Source of the DNA: Harmothoe impar
Lineage: Eukaryota > Annelida > Polychaeta > Phyllodocida > Polynoidae
Assembly (NCBI GenBank): GCA_947462335.1
Contig: OX381707.1
Location: 62,659,773 to 62,723,772 of the forward strand
Direction of reading: 5' to 3'
Length of the DNA stretch: 64,000 nucleotides
Positions 23,224 to 35,124 of the stretch are shown here, piece by piece. Numbering within the stretch: position 1 is the first letter of the stretch; each line of letters begins with the position of its first letter. Both the position numbers and the translations under genes were made by a program. The notes beneath the pieces were generated by a model that made no database searches, had not been told where the DNA came from, and saw nothing but the letters and a program-made list of their open reading frames with translations.

Positions 23224-23986
23224 TTAAGCTGAGGGACGAAGGCAACACTGTGTTGATCCTTGTGGTTTCTTCTCGGGGAACGCAAGTCCCCTTAGGGCTT
23301 TATGCCATTCATATTATATTCTCCTGTAGTCTTATTGCAGGGATTCGTAGAACAGCCAAACACGTCAGACATGTGAAATAAAGTTTGAGTTTGACATTTA
23401 ACCGATGGTGCTGCTGATACTAGTGCTTTATCCTTCCACTCTTTCATTTTATCACATTGTGGATACGGCCCTCTCTACGTGAAACCTATGGGAGGTCCAT
23501 ACTCCATGCCCCTATGGAGTACACTGTCATGGAGTACGGTGTAGCCATAGCCATTTTCTCCATTTTAAGACACTATGGCCATGTGATAAATGCAAAACAC
23601 CATTTCTTAACAAATGTGTACATCATACTTCCCTTGTTGGACCTTGCACGTATCACCCTCAGCCATGTTGTGGCCCCGTCCAACTTTCGAAGTATATTAT
23701 ACATTTATGTCAATGGTGGGGAGTTTTGCCCATTGGTTTACAGTATTTATAAATGAATTAGTATTTTGGGTTCATTCAATACAGTGTATACAATAGCTAT
23801 ATGCGGAGTTACACATACTTTCATATTTTCCCTTGTCTGACCTATGTTAATATACCGATTACCAACCTAAAATTGACGAGAATCGATCGGCAACTATCGG
23901 CTCCCAGGTAGAAAAATATCATGATAAATATCATGATTTATCATGTTGAACCATGATATATCATGATATATCATGATAAATCCTGA

Positions 23987-24780
23987 TTAATCATGTTTTC
24001 TCCGACCCTGGTTAATCATGATTAAGCATACTTTATCATTATTACCTCTTGAGAGGGGAAATCAGGATTAACAATGTTTTCTCCTATCCTGATTTATCAT
24101 GATTAATCATACTTTATCATGATATTACCTCTTGAGAGGGGAAATCAGGATTAATCATGTTTTATCCTACTCTGATTTATCATGATCAATCATACTTTAT
24201 CACGATATTACCTCTTGAGAGGGGAAATCTGGATTAATCATGTTTTCTCCTACCCTGATTAATCATGGTTAAGCATGCTACATTATGATTCTACATTGAT
24301 TTTACCTTACCATTTTTAATCATAATTTATCATGATTTCACCTTACCATAATTGATCATGATTGACTGTGATTTATCATGATTATACCCATTAAGAGAGA
24401 AAACATGATTTATCTTGATTTTATTTGACCATGATTAATCATAGTATATCATAATTTATTATGATCGCTCCTATAGATAGGAAAACACGATCTATCATGT
24501 TTTTATATTATCAAGATTAATCATGGTGTATCATGGTTTATCATGATCTCACCCAATGAGAAGAAAACATGATTTATCATGTATTTACCTTACCATTATT
24601 AATCATAATCTATCAATATTTATCATGATTTTTAGAGTTAAGAGAGAAAACATGATTCATCATGATTTTATTTGACCATGATTAATCATGATATATCATG
24701 ATTTAGCATGATCTCTCCCATTGATGGGGAAAACAGGAATATAATATCTTACCATGATTAATCATGATATTTCATAATCT
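23987..24780. repeat. ATCATGATTAATCATG-rich satellite, 83-84-bp units decaying to the right
   Basis: The phrase ACCTCTTGAGAGGGGAAATC recurs at 24,043, 24,127 and 24,210, a period of 83-84 bp, with TGATTTATCATGATTAATCA in between. Further right, diverged units keep GAGAGAAAACATGATTTATC. The motif is self-complementary throughout, so single strands could fold extensively. Confidence 0.75.
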
Positions 24781-25028
24781 GTAAAACTTGGTTACAACAA
24801 ACTTCCTTACAACTAATTTTGGTTACAACAAAGTGCCATTGGTATAAACTTGTTTATAAGAAACTTTTTGTTCACAGTCAGACACATAATTGATAATCTT
24901 TTCAGTGAAATTACTGTTATTTACTACAGAACTCCCAGAAAATAAGTAGTTTTTACAGCCCTTGTAGAAAGAGATGTGGACTGCACTAGAGAGATGTCCA
25001 CTCTAGGTGGCTGTGGGAGGTGCAGGGC

Positions 25029-25540
25029 TTTGACATTTAACCGATGGTGCTGCTGATACTAGTGCTTTATCCTTCCACTCTTTCATTTTATCACATTGTG
25101 GATACGGCCCTCTCTACGTGAAACCTATGGGAGGTCCATACTCCATGCCCCTATGGAGTACACTGTCATGGAGTACGGTGTAGCCATAGCCATTTTCTCC
25201 ATTTTAAGACACTATGGCCATGTGATAAATGCAAAACACCATTTCTTAACAAATGTGTACATCATACTTCCCTTGTTGGACCTTGCACGTATCACCCTCA
25301 GCCATGTTGTAGCCCCGTCCAACTTTCGAAGTATATCATACATTTATGTCAATGGTGGGGAGTTTTGCCCATTGGTTTACAGTATTTATAAATGAATTAG
25401 TATTTTGGGTTCATTCAATACAGTGTATACAATAGCTATATGCGGAGTTACACATACTTTCATATTTTCCCTTGTCTGACCTATGTTAATATACCGATTA
25501 CCAACCTAAAATCGACGAGAATCGATCGGCAACTATCGGC
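25029..25540 (+). repeat. Third, partial copy (about 512 bp) of the duplicated block
   Basis: From TTTGACATTTAACCGATGG to GCAACTATCGGCT it nearly matches 20,497-21,009 and 23,390-23,901, but its flanks differ. It may be a short element in its own right (ends ACCGATGGT and a weakly matching complement of CAACTATCGGC). It carries the same 99-codon TTG-initiated frame (25,096-25,395), with a few substitutions. Confidence 0.8.
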
Positions 25541-26029
25541 TTGCTACCTCTCGTTAGGCAACCTGACACTATTAATTTGCCACATTGCCAAATACTAATT
25601 GCATCCAACATTCTTGTTTTAAGTATAAGAAGTACCTTTTATGCAATAAGAATCTATTCGTCCCGACAACTAGAGATTGATTTTCCATAATACGGTTAGT
25701 AGTAATCAACTGCCTTTGCAGGTCTCTTTTGGAATTGATACAACGTGAAGGGGCCACTTTCCCCCTGTAACTGCATGCTGACATTGAGACATCAATTGGC
25801 AAAATACACCCTTTTCTCAGCAGAAGTATGAAATGTCCCTGATTGCTCAGATTATTATGTGGGAAGATGAACCAGCAAGCTTGAATTGGACCTTGCCAAA
25901 CAGCATGCGGAGGTGTTTGAATTTAGGGTCATTTGATATATAGTAAGAAGAAAAAGCCGCAGGATGATACAATTAACTAGCAGTCACCTTTATGGTGTAT
26001 TACAGTATCTAATACAAAATGAAGTGTAC
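25541..26029. other. Unassigned sequence
   Basis: No gene or clear repeat recognised. Confidence 0.4.
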
Positions 26030-26300
26030 ATCATTCAATGATAGTCAGGCAGTGCTGGACCCTCGCTACAGTCAAAGCCGGGGAATGCTGGACCCTCCTG
26101 TATGAGAGTTCAACACTGCCTGACTCTCACACTCACGGGTAGTCAGGCAATGCTGGACTGTAGCTATAGCAGGAATACAGCGATGCCAGACTCTAGCTAT
26201 CAAGAGTCAAGTCAAACTGGACTCACATGTGGTTGTGAGTCTAGCAAAGATGGACTTTGGCCTCAATGAAAGTCAGGCATAGCTGGAATCCCTTCTGTAC
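26030..26300. repeat. Irregular repeat of AGTCAGGCARTGCTGGAC words in both orientations
   Basis: AGTCAGGCAGTGCTGGACC, AGTCAGGCAATGCTGGACT and AGTCAGGCATAGCTGGA recur, with an inverted version, TTCAACACTGCCTGACT, near 26,108. Probably a decayed inverted-repeat element. Confidence 0.5.
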
Positions 26301-26818
26301 AGTAAGACTAGTTTCTTATTTGCATTTGGGGATGATGTTTTCAATTATATATATATATATGGCTTGCCTGACACTAAAAAATATATCAGTTCTGTTGTCC
26401 TGAATAGGAAAGGGTGTGCTATCACAGACCACCAGTCATTTAGGTATGTAACAACATAGAGGTACATGTACCAACATTGGTCAGAATTGATCCCAGAATC
26501 TCAATGTATATACTTTCGGAAATTTTCCAAATCCACAAGAATGGTGTCTTATACACTACCATTAAGCTAAATACTGTATTGTGTCCCCGCCTGGTAGCAA
26601 ACAATGAAGGCTCAGGCTAACTGAGCCTCATGCCAGGCTCGTGGCTTCACTCCAGTCCTCCATTGCCACTAGAATATCACTAAGACATATTTCTGCAGAG
26701 CTTCATCAGAAGAGGCCGGTTGCCACGACAATATGTAGGACAAGCACATGACACCATCCATGGAAGGCAATAGTCCTACATATCTAGATCGAGTATCGTG
26801 ACACTTTAAATGCTCAAT

Positions 26819-27166
26819 ACACAAAGAAAATAAACAGTCTTGGGTGCTCTGTCAGAAGACGTCACGAGTTCGTGGGCGTTTTTTTATGTAGGGTATTTAG
26901 TTGACTTTTTATTCTCACGACTGACGAATCCGTTCTGCAAGAGCCTCCAGGCTGCCTTCAGAATGTCTCCTCTCTTTAGGGAAGCCCAGGCCACATAGGG
27001 AACCTATAGGTGACTCGGTGGCTGACTAAAGGGGAGTCACATAGCTCCTTGACCCACCTAATTGGTGTCACATAAGGAGCTGGGCTTCCCTAGAGAGACA
27101 CACATTCTGAAGGCAATCACTGGCAACCTTGACTCCCTTTTGACGCTGTTTCCTTTCTCTGTGTAG
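26819..27166. mobile_element. MITE, ACACAGAGAAAAGAAACAGC family, diverged copy
   Basis: The right end is GCTGTTTCCTTTCTCTGTGT and the left end a weaker complement (ACACAAAGAAAATAAACAG). Inner inverted segments share TTCAGAATGT and AGGGAAGCCCAG. It is homologous to the cleaner 250-bp copy at 57,434-57,683. Confidence 0.6.
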
Positions 27167-29339
27167 TTATGGGATATCGATACTGGGTGGTGATGAAGAA
27201 AGAGCGAAGCTGATACAATGGTACAGTTATCAATAATAGTGGGGTATCTTCTGTTATAAAACCTATTATTGTTCATCATTTCTATGCAGGCCTATATGAT
27301 CGCTTTTTTTATTATAGATATTTTGAGTTACAATGCACCTGTGAAAACGCTTGGTCATAGATGCAGTAAAAAAGCTGTGTATGTTTTCAGGTAATATTCC
27401 TATCCATGCCACTCATGCATTTACATTCAAGGTTTTATTAGTCCTATATCCTACACCCACGTGAAACCCACGGTGTGGCTTAGTTATAGATAGGTGCAAA
27501 ATGCGTAGGAAATAGGAGCCTTTATTGGGTGTGGCTGCTGCCGTGTCAGCACGCAAATATGGGTTATCTCTCCCAGGTGCGCGGACAAACATTAACAGCG
27601 CAATCTTAATCTTACATCTTAAAATGTCTTAATCTAAGGCAGTCCTGTTTTATATTGAGACTTGTATCTCAATACATTACGTACTAGTCGACTAGCCTAT
27701 CCTACAATGAATAACCATCTTGGGTTACCTACGCATCCTGATTAGTTTCATGTTAGTCGGATATCGACCTCCTGCCCACCTTTGTGCAAGTAGGAGGAGT
27801 GGGTGAAAGTTAATAGTAAAATACAGCATAGCTACCATTGTCCCCCCTTTTTTATATGATATGTACGTCGCATAATACTCAAAGACATTTGAAATATAGG
27901 GAATCGATACAAGTGAATACAGTTACCATTTATAGTCATCAAATGGTTGCCACCATTGTGGGGTCTGAGGGGCGGACTATTCCAATTCTGAAAAATGTGA
28001 CTCATGTTAGCATCTTGCATTTCTTACTGTGAAATTTCATAGTAAACGTGCGACATGCAAACCACACTCAAAACCCTATGGCCAAAAAGTGATCAGCACT
28101 GATGACTTTTGGGTGATCATTTTGATGGTGTCCTGGTGGCGTACCTGGTGCTCTTAAAAATCATCATATTTGATCATGCAGGGTGGTCATATGATCACTT
28201 TTCTTACCTAGATTTCGTTGTGTGGATCATCATATTTTGCTGTATAACAAGGTACCATTTAGAAATAATTTCATAATTCTCCCCTATAGCACACTATGGC
28301 CCTTATCATATCCCTAACAAGGTATGTGTATGTGTAAAGCAGCTAATAATAGCCGCTCCTCACACTTCCCAACTAGCAAAACTCGTAGTAAATCATGTTA
28401 CGTTTCTCAATAGCGAATTGGTTCTTCAGACATCTTTTATATATAATATAATGATATTAAAACGGGTTGGTATATGATGCGATCTGAAGATGTTAGCTAG
28501 TGGAAAATAAAGCAGTGTGCATATACATGTGACCACCATCATCGTTTCACCTCTGATGGTGCAACCTGTTTATAGCCAAAGAAAAACATTAGTCCTATTT
28601 TTTTAGATTTGCACTTGAATCATGTTTCACTTATCATCATTCAAGTTAGTTTGGAACCAAATCTTTTAGCAGTACCGGTCCCTTTATAATTACGTAATTT
28701 TTAGAATAAATATTATACACATTAAACGATTGGTCAAATAAGAATAATTAATCTAATGTAGTTGTGCAAAGGCAATTTATTTTTCTAACCAAAATGTCAT
28801 GATTGGGATGGAAGGGCAAACCTTATTAAAAAAAAGCAACAACAGTACACATCAAATGACCATAATACTACACCCACACTATACTACTACACTGACCCCC
28901 ATATGTTTTTTCTGCTTATCCTCCACCCATACAATCTCATCGCAAAAGATTGGCTTATAATGGACGTGTAACTCCTACACCCTTCTTTAGAAGCAGGACA
29001 TAATTATGCACAACATATCGTGTTGTGTCCATCCTCGAAATGTCAGAGTTACGTCCAAAATGGTAATACAATCTCCTTTGACAGAGGACCCGTCACTCAT
29101 CTCTGCCCAAGCTACGTGTTTCAGAGAACTCTTCTGTCAAAGGAGGGATAGAAATAGAAAAGAGTACTACTTTACTGTCTCCTACCTGCTTCACACACTA
29201 CTAGTATTCCTACCCAAAAAATAGTTCCTAAAAAAATCTACAACCAGAAAAACATGGCCAATATATCCCCTAGAAGCAAGCCCACATGGGGCCAATTTGA
29301 TTTTAGGTCGGAGTGGCTGTTTGAAATTGGGTAAAGCTC
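27167..29339. other. Unassigned sequence
   Basis: A tRNA-like relic may lie just to the left (26,470-26,560, minus strand: TAGCTTAATGGTAGTG). A stretch at about 27,540-27,640 resembles 60,430-60,560 (AAATATGGGTTATCTCT-like words), so a dispersed repeat is present. No gene recognised. Confidence 0.35.
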
Positions 29340-29600
29340 AGCTGGGTTTCACGTTGGGCAAATGGCTGGGCTGAGGTGTGGCCCTGACCAGGCTGCCAGC
29401 GTTGGGCTCAGAACAGTTTCAAAGTGGGTTGCCTGATTTGGGCTCAGATCGGTTTCAAAGCGGGCTGCCCCTTTTAGGTTTCATGTTGGGCAGATGGCTG
29501 GGCTGAAGGGTGGCCCCAATTGAGCTTCCTGTTTCAGGCTCAGATCAGTTTTAAAGTGGTCTTCCTGTTATGGACTGAGGTTGGGTTTGGACAGGGCAAA
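29340..29600. repeat. G-rich imperfect repeat related to the 33-bp repeat at 39.5 kb
   Basis: GGGCTCAGATCGGTTTCAAA and GGGCTGAGG/GGGCAGATGGCTGGGCTG words recur several times. The reverse complement of the 39,539-39,640 array contains GGGCTCAGATCGG followed by TTTTTGGA, so the two loci share a motif in opposite orientations. Confidence 0.5.
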
Positions 29601-29699
29601 CTGGTCTAGTGGTTCTGATCAGTTACACCAGATGTCACTACTATACAATATAGAGAGTTTTCCAACAAAGACAGATGAAATTGATTCTATACAATGATA

Positions 29700-31783
29700 C
29701 CTACGCCTTCGGCACTGGTGGGGCAGTACGCCTTGTCTGACCGACAATAGAAGAAATGCAGTATTGGACAATCTTGAGAGATTTAGGAATGACCCACGCC
29801 GCTTCTGGACCGAGATTAATATGCTCTGGAAAGAACCTGAAAAGAAAATGGAAATCAAGTTGAAAGACCAAACAGGAGCTGAGGTGACTACACATGAGAC
29901 AGCGAACTATATCAATGCATACTATTGTAGTATAGGCATCTCCTTGGCTGTGCCTTTGACAACAACAACGGACCTGTAAACCATGACAATGACTATGGCA
30001 ACGACACTGCCAATGACTACAACAGCCCCATGTACCAGGAGAGTGAACTCCAACCGGCCACCGGTGCCCACCTACAAAAATTGGTTGCTGGGATAAAAAC
30101 TACCAAAAGCTCAAGCATTGAACACATAAGGTCAAGCGTGATAAAGGATGCCTTAGAGGTAATTCCCAGCCTAGCACCGGCACTGATCAACAGCTGTATC
30201 TCATGCCAGAGTGTACCAGTGATTTGGAAGGCCGGCAAGATGGTGCCCCTCCCCAAAGGTGGCACACTGTCCAACGTGAGCAACTGGCGGCCGATTTGCA
30301 TATTGAATATGTGCAACAAACTTGCAGAGAAAGTCATACACTGACAGCTCATGGACCACCTCTTGAGGGAGTCTATCATAGCCCCACAGCAGTCAGGCTT
30401 CATGCCGTCCCGTTGTACCGGGGATGCGGTCTTCGTCCTACTGAAAGATCTATATGCAGCCATGAATAACAGTCAGAGGTCGGCCGTGGTCTTCCTCGAT
30501 ATGAGGAAGGCCTTTGACATGGTCGACCACCTAATCCTCCTCCCCAAGTTAGAGGCCTTTAACTTGGGCAGTAACTTCATCAAGTGGCTGCACTACTATC
30601 TGACCGGTAGGCAGCAGCAAACAAAAGCAAATGAACTACTATCAACCAGCCTCCCTGTAGATACAGGAGTACCGCAGGGGTCGGTAGTTGGTCCGTAGTT
30701 GTTTATAGCCTACATCAATGATGTCAGGAATGTGATTCACCTTGCCAACTTCTACCTATATGCTGACGACCTTGCCCTTGTCGTCACTGGACGTGATGTG
30801 GACAGGATACATGCCCTACTACAGGACGATCTGGTACGTGTCAGCAACTGGTGTAAGGAGAACAAACTTACTGTGAACACCGGGAAAACCGAGGTACTTT
30901 GGTGCTACTCACCAAGGTCCCCACCCAACCTGGAGGATATGGACCTACTTCTGAACGGACATGTACTGGATGTGACGCACTTCAAATATTTAGGAGTAGT
31001 CGTTGATCGTCACCTGGGCTTTAGACCGCATCTACAAGCCAAGATTGACCTGGTATGAACAAGACTTAAACAACTGAAAAGAATCCAGCGTGTGTCTGAC
31101 ACGAGGACATCAGTACAGGTGTACGTCAGCATGATACACAGTATTATGGAGTATTGTAGTTTTGTGGCTGACGGAGGACCAGTGTGGGCGATCCGCAAAC
31201 TTCAAACCCTCCAGACAAAACGATGCCCTACGTATGTGAGGGCAGCCGAGACCCCAGGGGTGTGGATGTCGATACCCTCCATGCTCGTAACAACCTGGAC
31301 AAACTTCTACCGACCACAAACCGTGAATTACTCAGCCACCTGCACAAGATGTCGCAACATCAAGACAACATTGTCGTCCCTAGATGAATTCTGCGGGACA
31401 ACAACTATGTGTGGCTTAAGGTCCAGAGGTCAAAGACGGCGATCTACGACCGAAGTCCCGTCTACAGAGGTGTACCATTGTGGGGTGCACTACTACCAGA
31501 AGTGCAGCGACTACCATACAAAGACTTAATAAAAGAGTTGAAACCCTGATCGTTATCATATTACTAGTGGAACCACTGGCCCATTATCAGTGTCCAGTAA
31601 AACTCCAGTAAAACTCTGGGAGCATATGATTTGAATTATGTCTTATGATTCTGGACTATATTAAGTGACTCTAATATGATTGGTATAATACATTAGCTCT
31701 GAAACAGTGCTCCACTTTGGCGTTATGATGAAAAATTTCCCATGTAATAATTCTCTTGCCAAATAAAATATTCAACAACAACA
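29700..31783 (+). pseudogene. 5'-truncated, degenerate non-LTR retrotransposon (LINE) reverse transcriptase
   Basis: Encodes parts of an RNA-dependent DNA polymerase of a non-LTR element. Frame pieces run from about 29,764 through 31,549. Seen: a pre-RT segment with RFRNDPRRFW; an RT fingers block with NWRPICILN; motif A LDMRKAFDMVDH (near 30,500); motif B TGVPQGSVVGP; catalytic YADD at 30,759-30,770; then a C-terminal domain with LHARNNLDKL and PVYRGVPLWGALLP. Breaks: a frameshift near 29,980-30,030; in-frame stops at 30,342 (TGA), 30,696 (TAG, just after motif B), 31,056 (TGA) and 31,385 (TGA); a frameshift near 31,220. No endonuclease domain is seen. The 3' end has GCCAAATAAAATATTCAACA followed by a short CAA repeat. 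Likely of the CR1/Jockey group; the clade is uncertain. Confidence 0.9.
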
Positions 31784-31794
31784 GTCCTAAAGTT

Positions 31795-32335
31795 AAACTT
31801 ATGCCAATGGGTGGGAGGGGGTAGTAGGCCTACATCTAGTCATAAACGTATAATATAAGCCTAGTAATAATTCCTGAAGTTAAACCTAATAATGCCTACC
31901 TAATAATGGGTGGTGGGAGGGGGACAGTAGGCCTACATCTAGCCCTAAACATATAATATAGGCCTAGTAATAATTCCTGAAGTAAATCCTATGCCCACCT
32001 AATAATGGGTGGTGGGAGGCGGGCAGTAGGCCTTTATCTAGCCCTAAACGTATAATGTAGGCCTAAAAATTATCTGGGGCAGTAGGCCTATATCCCTGGC
32101 CTATATCTAGCCCTAAACGTATAATATAGGCTTTATGATAATTGGGGGCTGTAGGCCGAGATCTTGCCCTCAACTTATAATATAGGCCTAATAATAATCA
32201 GGGGCGGTAGGCCTAGATCTAGCCCTAAACATATAATATAGGCCTTATAATAATTGGGGACCGTAGGCCTAGCTCTAGCCCTCCACTTATAATATAGGCC
32301 AAATAATAATCCGGATTTGCATTTTTGGATCTAGG
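31795..32335. repeat. Degenerate tandem repeat with GTAGGCCTA and CTAGCCCTAAAC words
   Basis: About seven units, each with a GTAGGCCTA box, then CTAGCCCTAAACGTATAATA and TAGGCCTA. Spacing shrinks from about 105 to 50 bp left to right. The first three units also carry ATGGGTGGTGGGAGGGGG. No coding potential. Confidence 0.7.
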
Positions 32336-32520
32336 CCTAGTACTATACAAATGTAGATTTAACCTATGTATCTTGCACCGGCAGGGCGTAGGCCTGTATC
32401 TATAACCCCCACCACCCACCATCACCACCAGCAAAGAGGGGGCGAAACTTTTAGGCTATACGCACATCATAGAGGTGCGAATATCACCGCCCAACCCGGC
32501 CACGGACACCTCGGCCTGCT

Positions 32521-33722
32521 TAGTAGGGTTTCTTATGGCACAAACAGGTAGGGGGGTGGGAAATTTGTGAAAGAGCTTAGCCACCAATCAGGTATCATTA
32601 GGGACATGGTGGACATCAAGAAAAGCTTTGGTGGCAGTCTGGGAATGGAGGCAGCTAGCCGTGGCGGCCATCTTTGTCCTCAATATAAGTGAATTAGAGA
32701 AAATATATTAGATGGTCCATTATAGATACTAAAAACCATCCAAATAAGGTGCAATCAACAGGGATTGCAGACAACTATCATATGATTGCAAGGCACATCA
32801 TGACTCATGGGTCAAGGATTCCTATCAAGGTCATTTGAAGGTCAGAACTCAAAAGTTAAGTCCTTCATCAATCATTTTCATTATTCTGTACCCAAAATTA
32901 CATAAAGGATATTCTATACTGGTATCTAATTTGCTATAGAAAGTGTCCTTATATATACTTGACATCATATTCCATGAAGTTGAAGTTGAAGTTGAAGTTG
33001 AAGTTGAAGTTGAAGTTGAAGTTGAAGTTGAAAAATATTTTTATTTGGCTATAAATCATTACAGAAAAGGATGCTCTTCATAATGTAGCCAACAGAAGGC
33101 GTATCAAGATAGGATAAGATCTGAATGTGATATGTTGCCATTAGAACTTACAGAACACCGCCTACCAATATTCCCTAAAAACTTAAGATTTTTTCAATAG
33201 GCAAGTATTGCATTACAGCTACCTACACATCATTTGAAATTAGTGGGGGACTTAGTGTCAATTCTATTATCTATATATAATTAGATCTTTTGACCTTGAC
33301 CTATCTATTGGACATACATACATATATAGTTTGTACCACACCTGTGTTCTCAGGAGGAGTTCTTCTAGTAGGTTAAAGATCATAGAGTTCCTACAATGTT
33401 ATATAAATATTAAACAGGTGGTAAAACCTCTGTGGGATCATAATGGAGGTTATAGTTCAAGGTCATATAGAAAACATCAATGGAAAACCGTTCAAAGTGA
33501 ATTTAAGCAACCTAAAATTGCAATGTCTTTTGTCAGATTTTGTTTCTGAAGTATGAAAATATCTGCTTATTTTCTGTTAGTTCTTTATACACCATCATGA
33601 AGGTCAAGGCCACTACTCAATGCCTTGGTACATATAGGAAAAATCAATGATGGTATTTGCATTAAAAATGTTTTGCTTTAATAAGCAAGTCTCTTGGGAA
33701 CATAACATGTGTTTTTTTAAAC
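32521..33722 (+). repeat. Left arm of the long terminal inverted repeat
   Basis: Mirrors 37,940-39,006. It differs mainly by a 132-bp LINE-tail insertion (32,976-33,107) and small indels. A 43-codon open stretch near its outer end (about 32,565-32,692, with KELSHQSGIIRDMVDIKK) is also present in the right arm. Confidence 0.9.
32976..33107 (-). mobile_element. 132-bp insertion resembling a 5'-truncated LINE 3' tail
   Basis: Present in the left arm and absent at the matching point of the right arm (ATTCCATG then TGATAGGATAAG). On the minus strand it ends TAGCCAAATAAAAATATTTT followed by about nine CAACTT hexamers. This resembles the LINE 3' end at 31,760-31,783 (GCCAAATAAAATATTCAACA). Plus-strand reading shows the GAAGTT microsatellite. 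Confidence 0.7.
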
Positions 33723-34075
33723 TATTTCAATTATGAGGGAATCACAAGGAAGTATGTCTGATACTAAGAGAAATAGCCCCCAGAAGAGGTTAGTATACAT
33801 ATTGGCATCTGAATAATATATATCTTCCATCTCACTATCAGCACACTTGGTATCCGGAATACAGGCCCTCCTGACTGTAGGCCCCCACCCCACAGGCCCA
33901 CGGAACACAGGCCCCCAGCCCACAGGCCCTCCGGATCTGGGGCCCCCTGCCTTTAGGCCACCCTGACTACAGGCCCCCTGTCTCTAGGCACAAATCTCAC
34001 GTCCATTTCATACGTCCAGACCCCATTATCTCATTCAAATTCATCACGTCCAACACTATCTCTTACAAATCCCTC

Positions 34076-35115
34076 ACGTCCAACCCCTCCCTCACATCCA
34101 ACCCCTCCCTCCGTCCAACCCCCCTCCCTCACTTCCAACACCCTTCCCTCACGTCCAACACTCCTCCCTCATGTCCAACACCCCTCCCTCACGTCCAACA
34201 CCCCTCCCTCACGTCCAACACCCCTCCCTCACGTCCAACACCCTTCCCTCACGTCCAACACCCTTCCCTCACCTCCAACACCCTTCCCTGACGTCCAACA
34301 CCCCTCCCTCACGTCCAACACTCCTCCCTCACGTCCAACACCCTTCCCTCACGTCCAACACCCTTCCCTCACGTCCAACACCCTTCCCTCACGTCCAACA
34401 CTCCTCCCTCATGTCCAACACCCCTCCCTCACGTCCAACACCCCTCCCTCACGTCCAACACCCTTCCCTCACGTCCAACACCCTTCCCTCACCTCCAACA
34501 CCCTTCCCTGACGTCCAACATCCCTCCCTCACGTCCAACACTCCTCCCTCACGTCCAACACCCTTCCCTCACGTCCAACACCCTTCCCTCACGTCCAACA
34601 CCCTTCCCTCACGTCCAACACTCCTCCCTCATGTCCAACACCCCTCCCTCACGTCCAACACCCCTCCCTCACGTCCAACACCCTTCCCTCACGTCCAACA
34701 CCTTTCCCTCACGTCCAACACTCCTTCCTCACGTCCAACACCCTTCCCTCACATCCAACACCCTTCCCACACGTCCAACACCCTTCCCTCACGTCCAACA
34801 CCCTTCCCTCACGTCCAACACCCTTCCCTCACGTCCAACTATCCTCCCTCATGTCCAACACCCCTCCCTCACGTCCAACACCCCTCCCTCACGTCCAACA
34901 CCCTTCCCTCACGTCCAACACCTTTCCCTCACGTCCAACACCCTTCCCTCACGTCCAACACCTCTCCCTCACGTCCAAAACCCTTCCCTCACGTCCAACA
35001 CCTTTCCCTCACGTCCAACACCCTTCCCTCACGTCCAACACCCTTCCCTCACGTCCAACACCCCTCCCTCACGTCCAAAACCCCTCCCTCAAGTCCACCA
35101 CCATCTCCGCACGTC
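34076..35115 (+). repeat. 20-bp minisatellite, about 50 units (left arm)
   Basis: The unit ACGTCCAACACCCYTCCCTC stays in strict 20-bp register over about 950 bp with substitutions only. Higher-order 60-bp and longer periodicities are visible from shared variants (ACCTCCAAC, ATGTCCAAC). It is open in all three plus frames, giving 20-residue protein repeats without biological meaning that I can support. Confidence 0.95.
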
Positions 35116-35124
35116 CACTACATG

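Larger units (their letters stand above)
21095..23986 (+). repeat. Tandem segmental duplication, copy 2, interrupted by a 1.64-kb insertion
   Basis: 21,095-21,579 and 23,224-23,986 together reproduce copy 1 almost base for base; the insertion lies between. The near identity implies a recent duplication or ongoing gene conversion, and the insertion is younger than the duplication. Confidence 0.9.

Noticed and set aside
26470..26590. Minus-strand TAGCTTAATGGTAGTG with a downstream GGGATCAATTCTG as a tRNA gene
   Set aside because: Boxes are degenerate and the arms do not pair into a cloverleaf; at most a decayed SINE.
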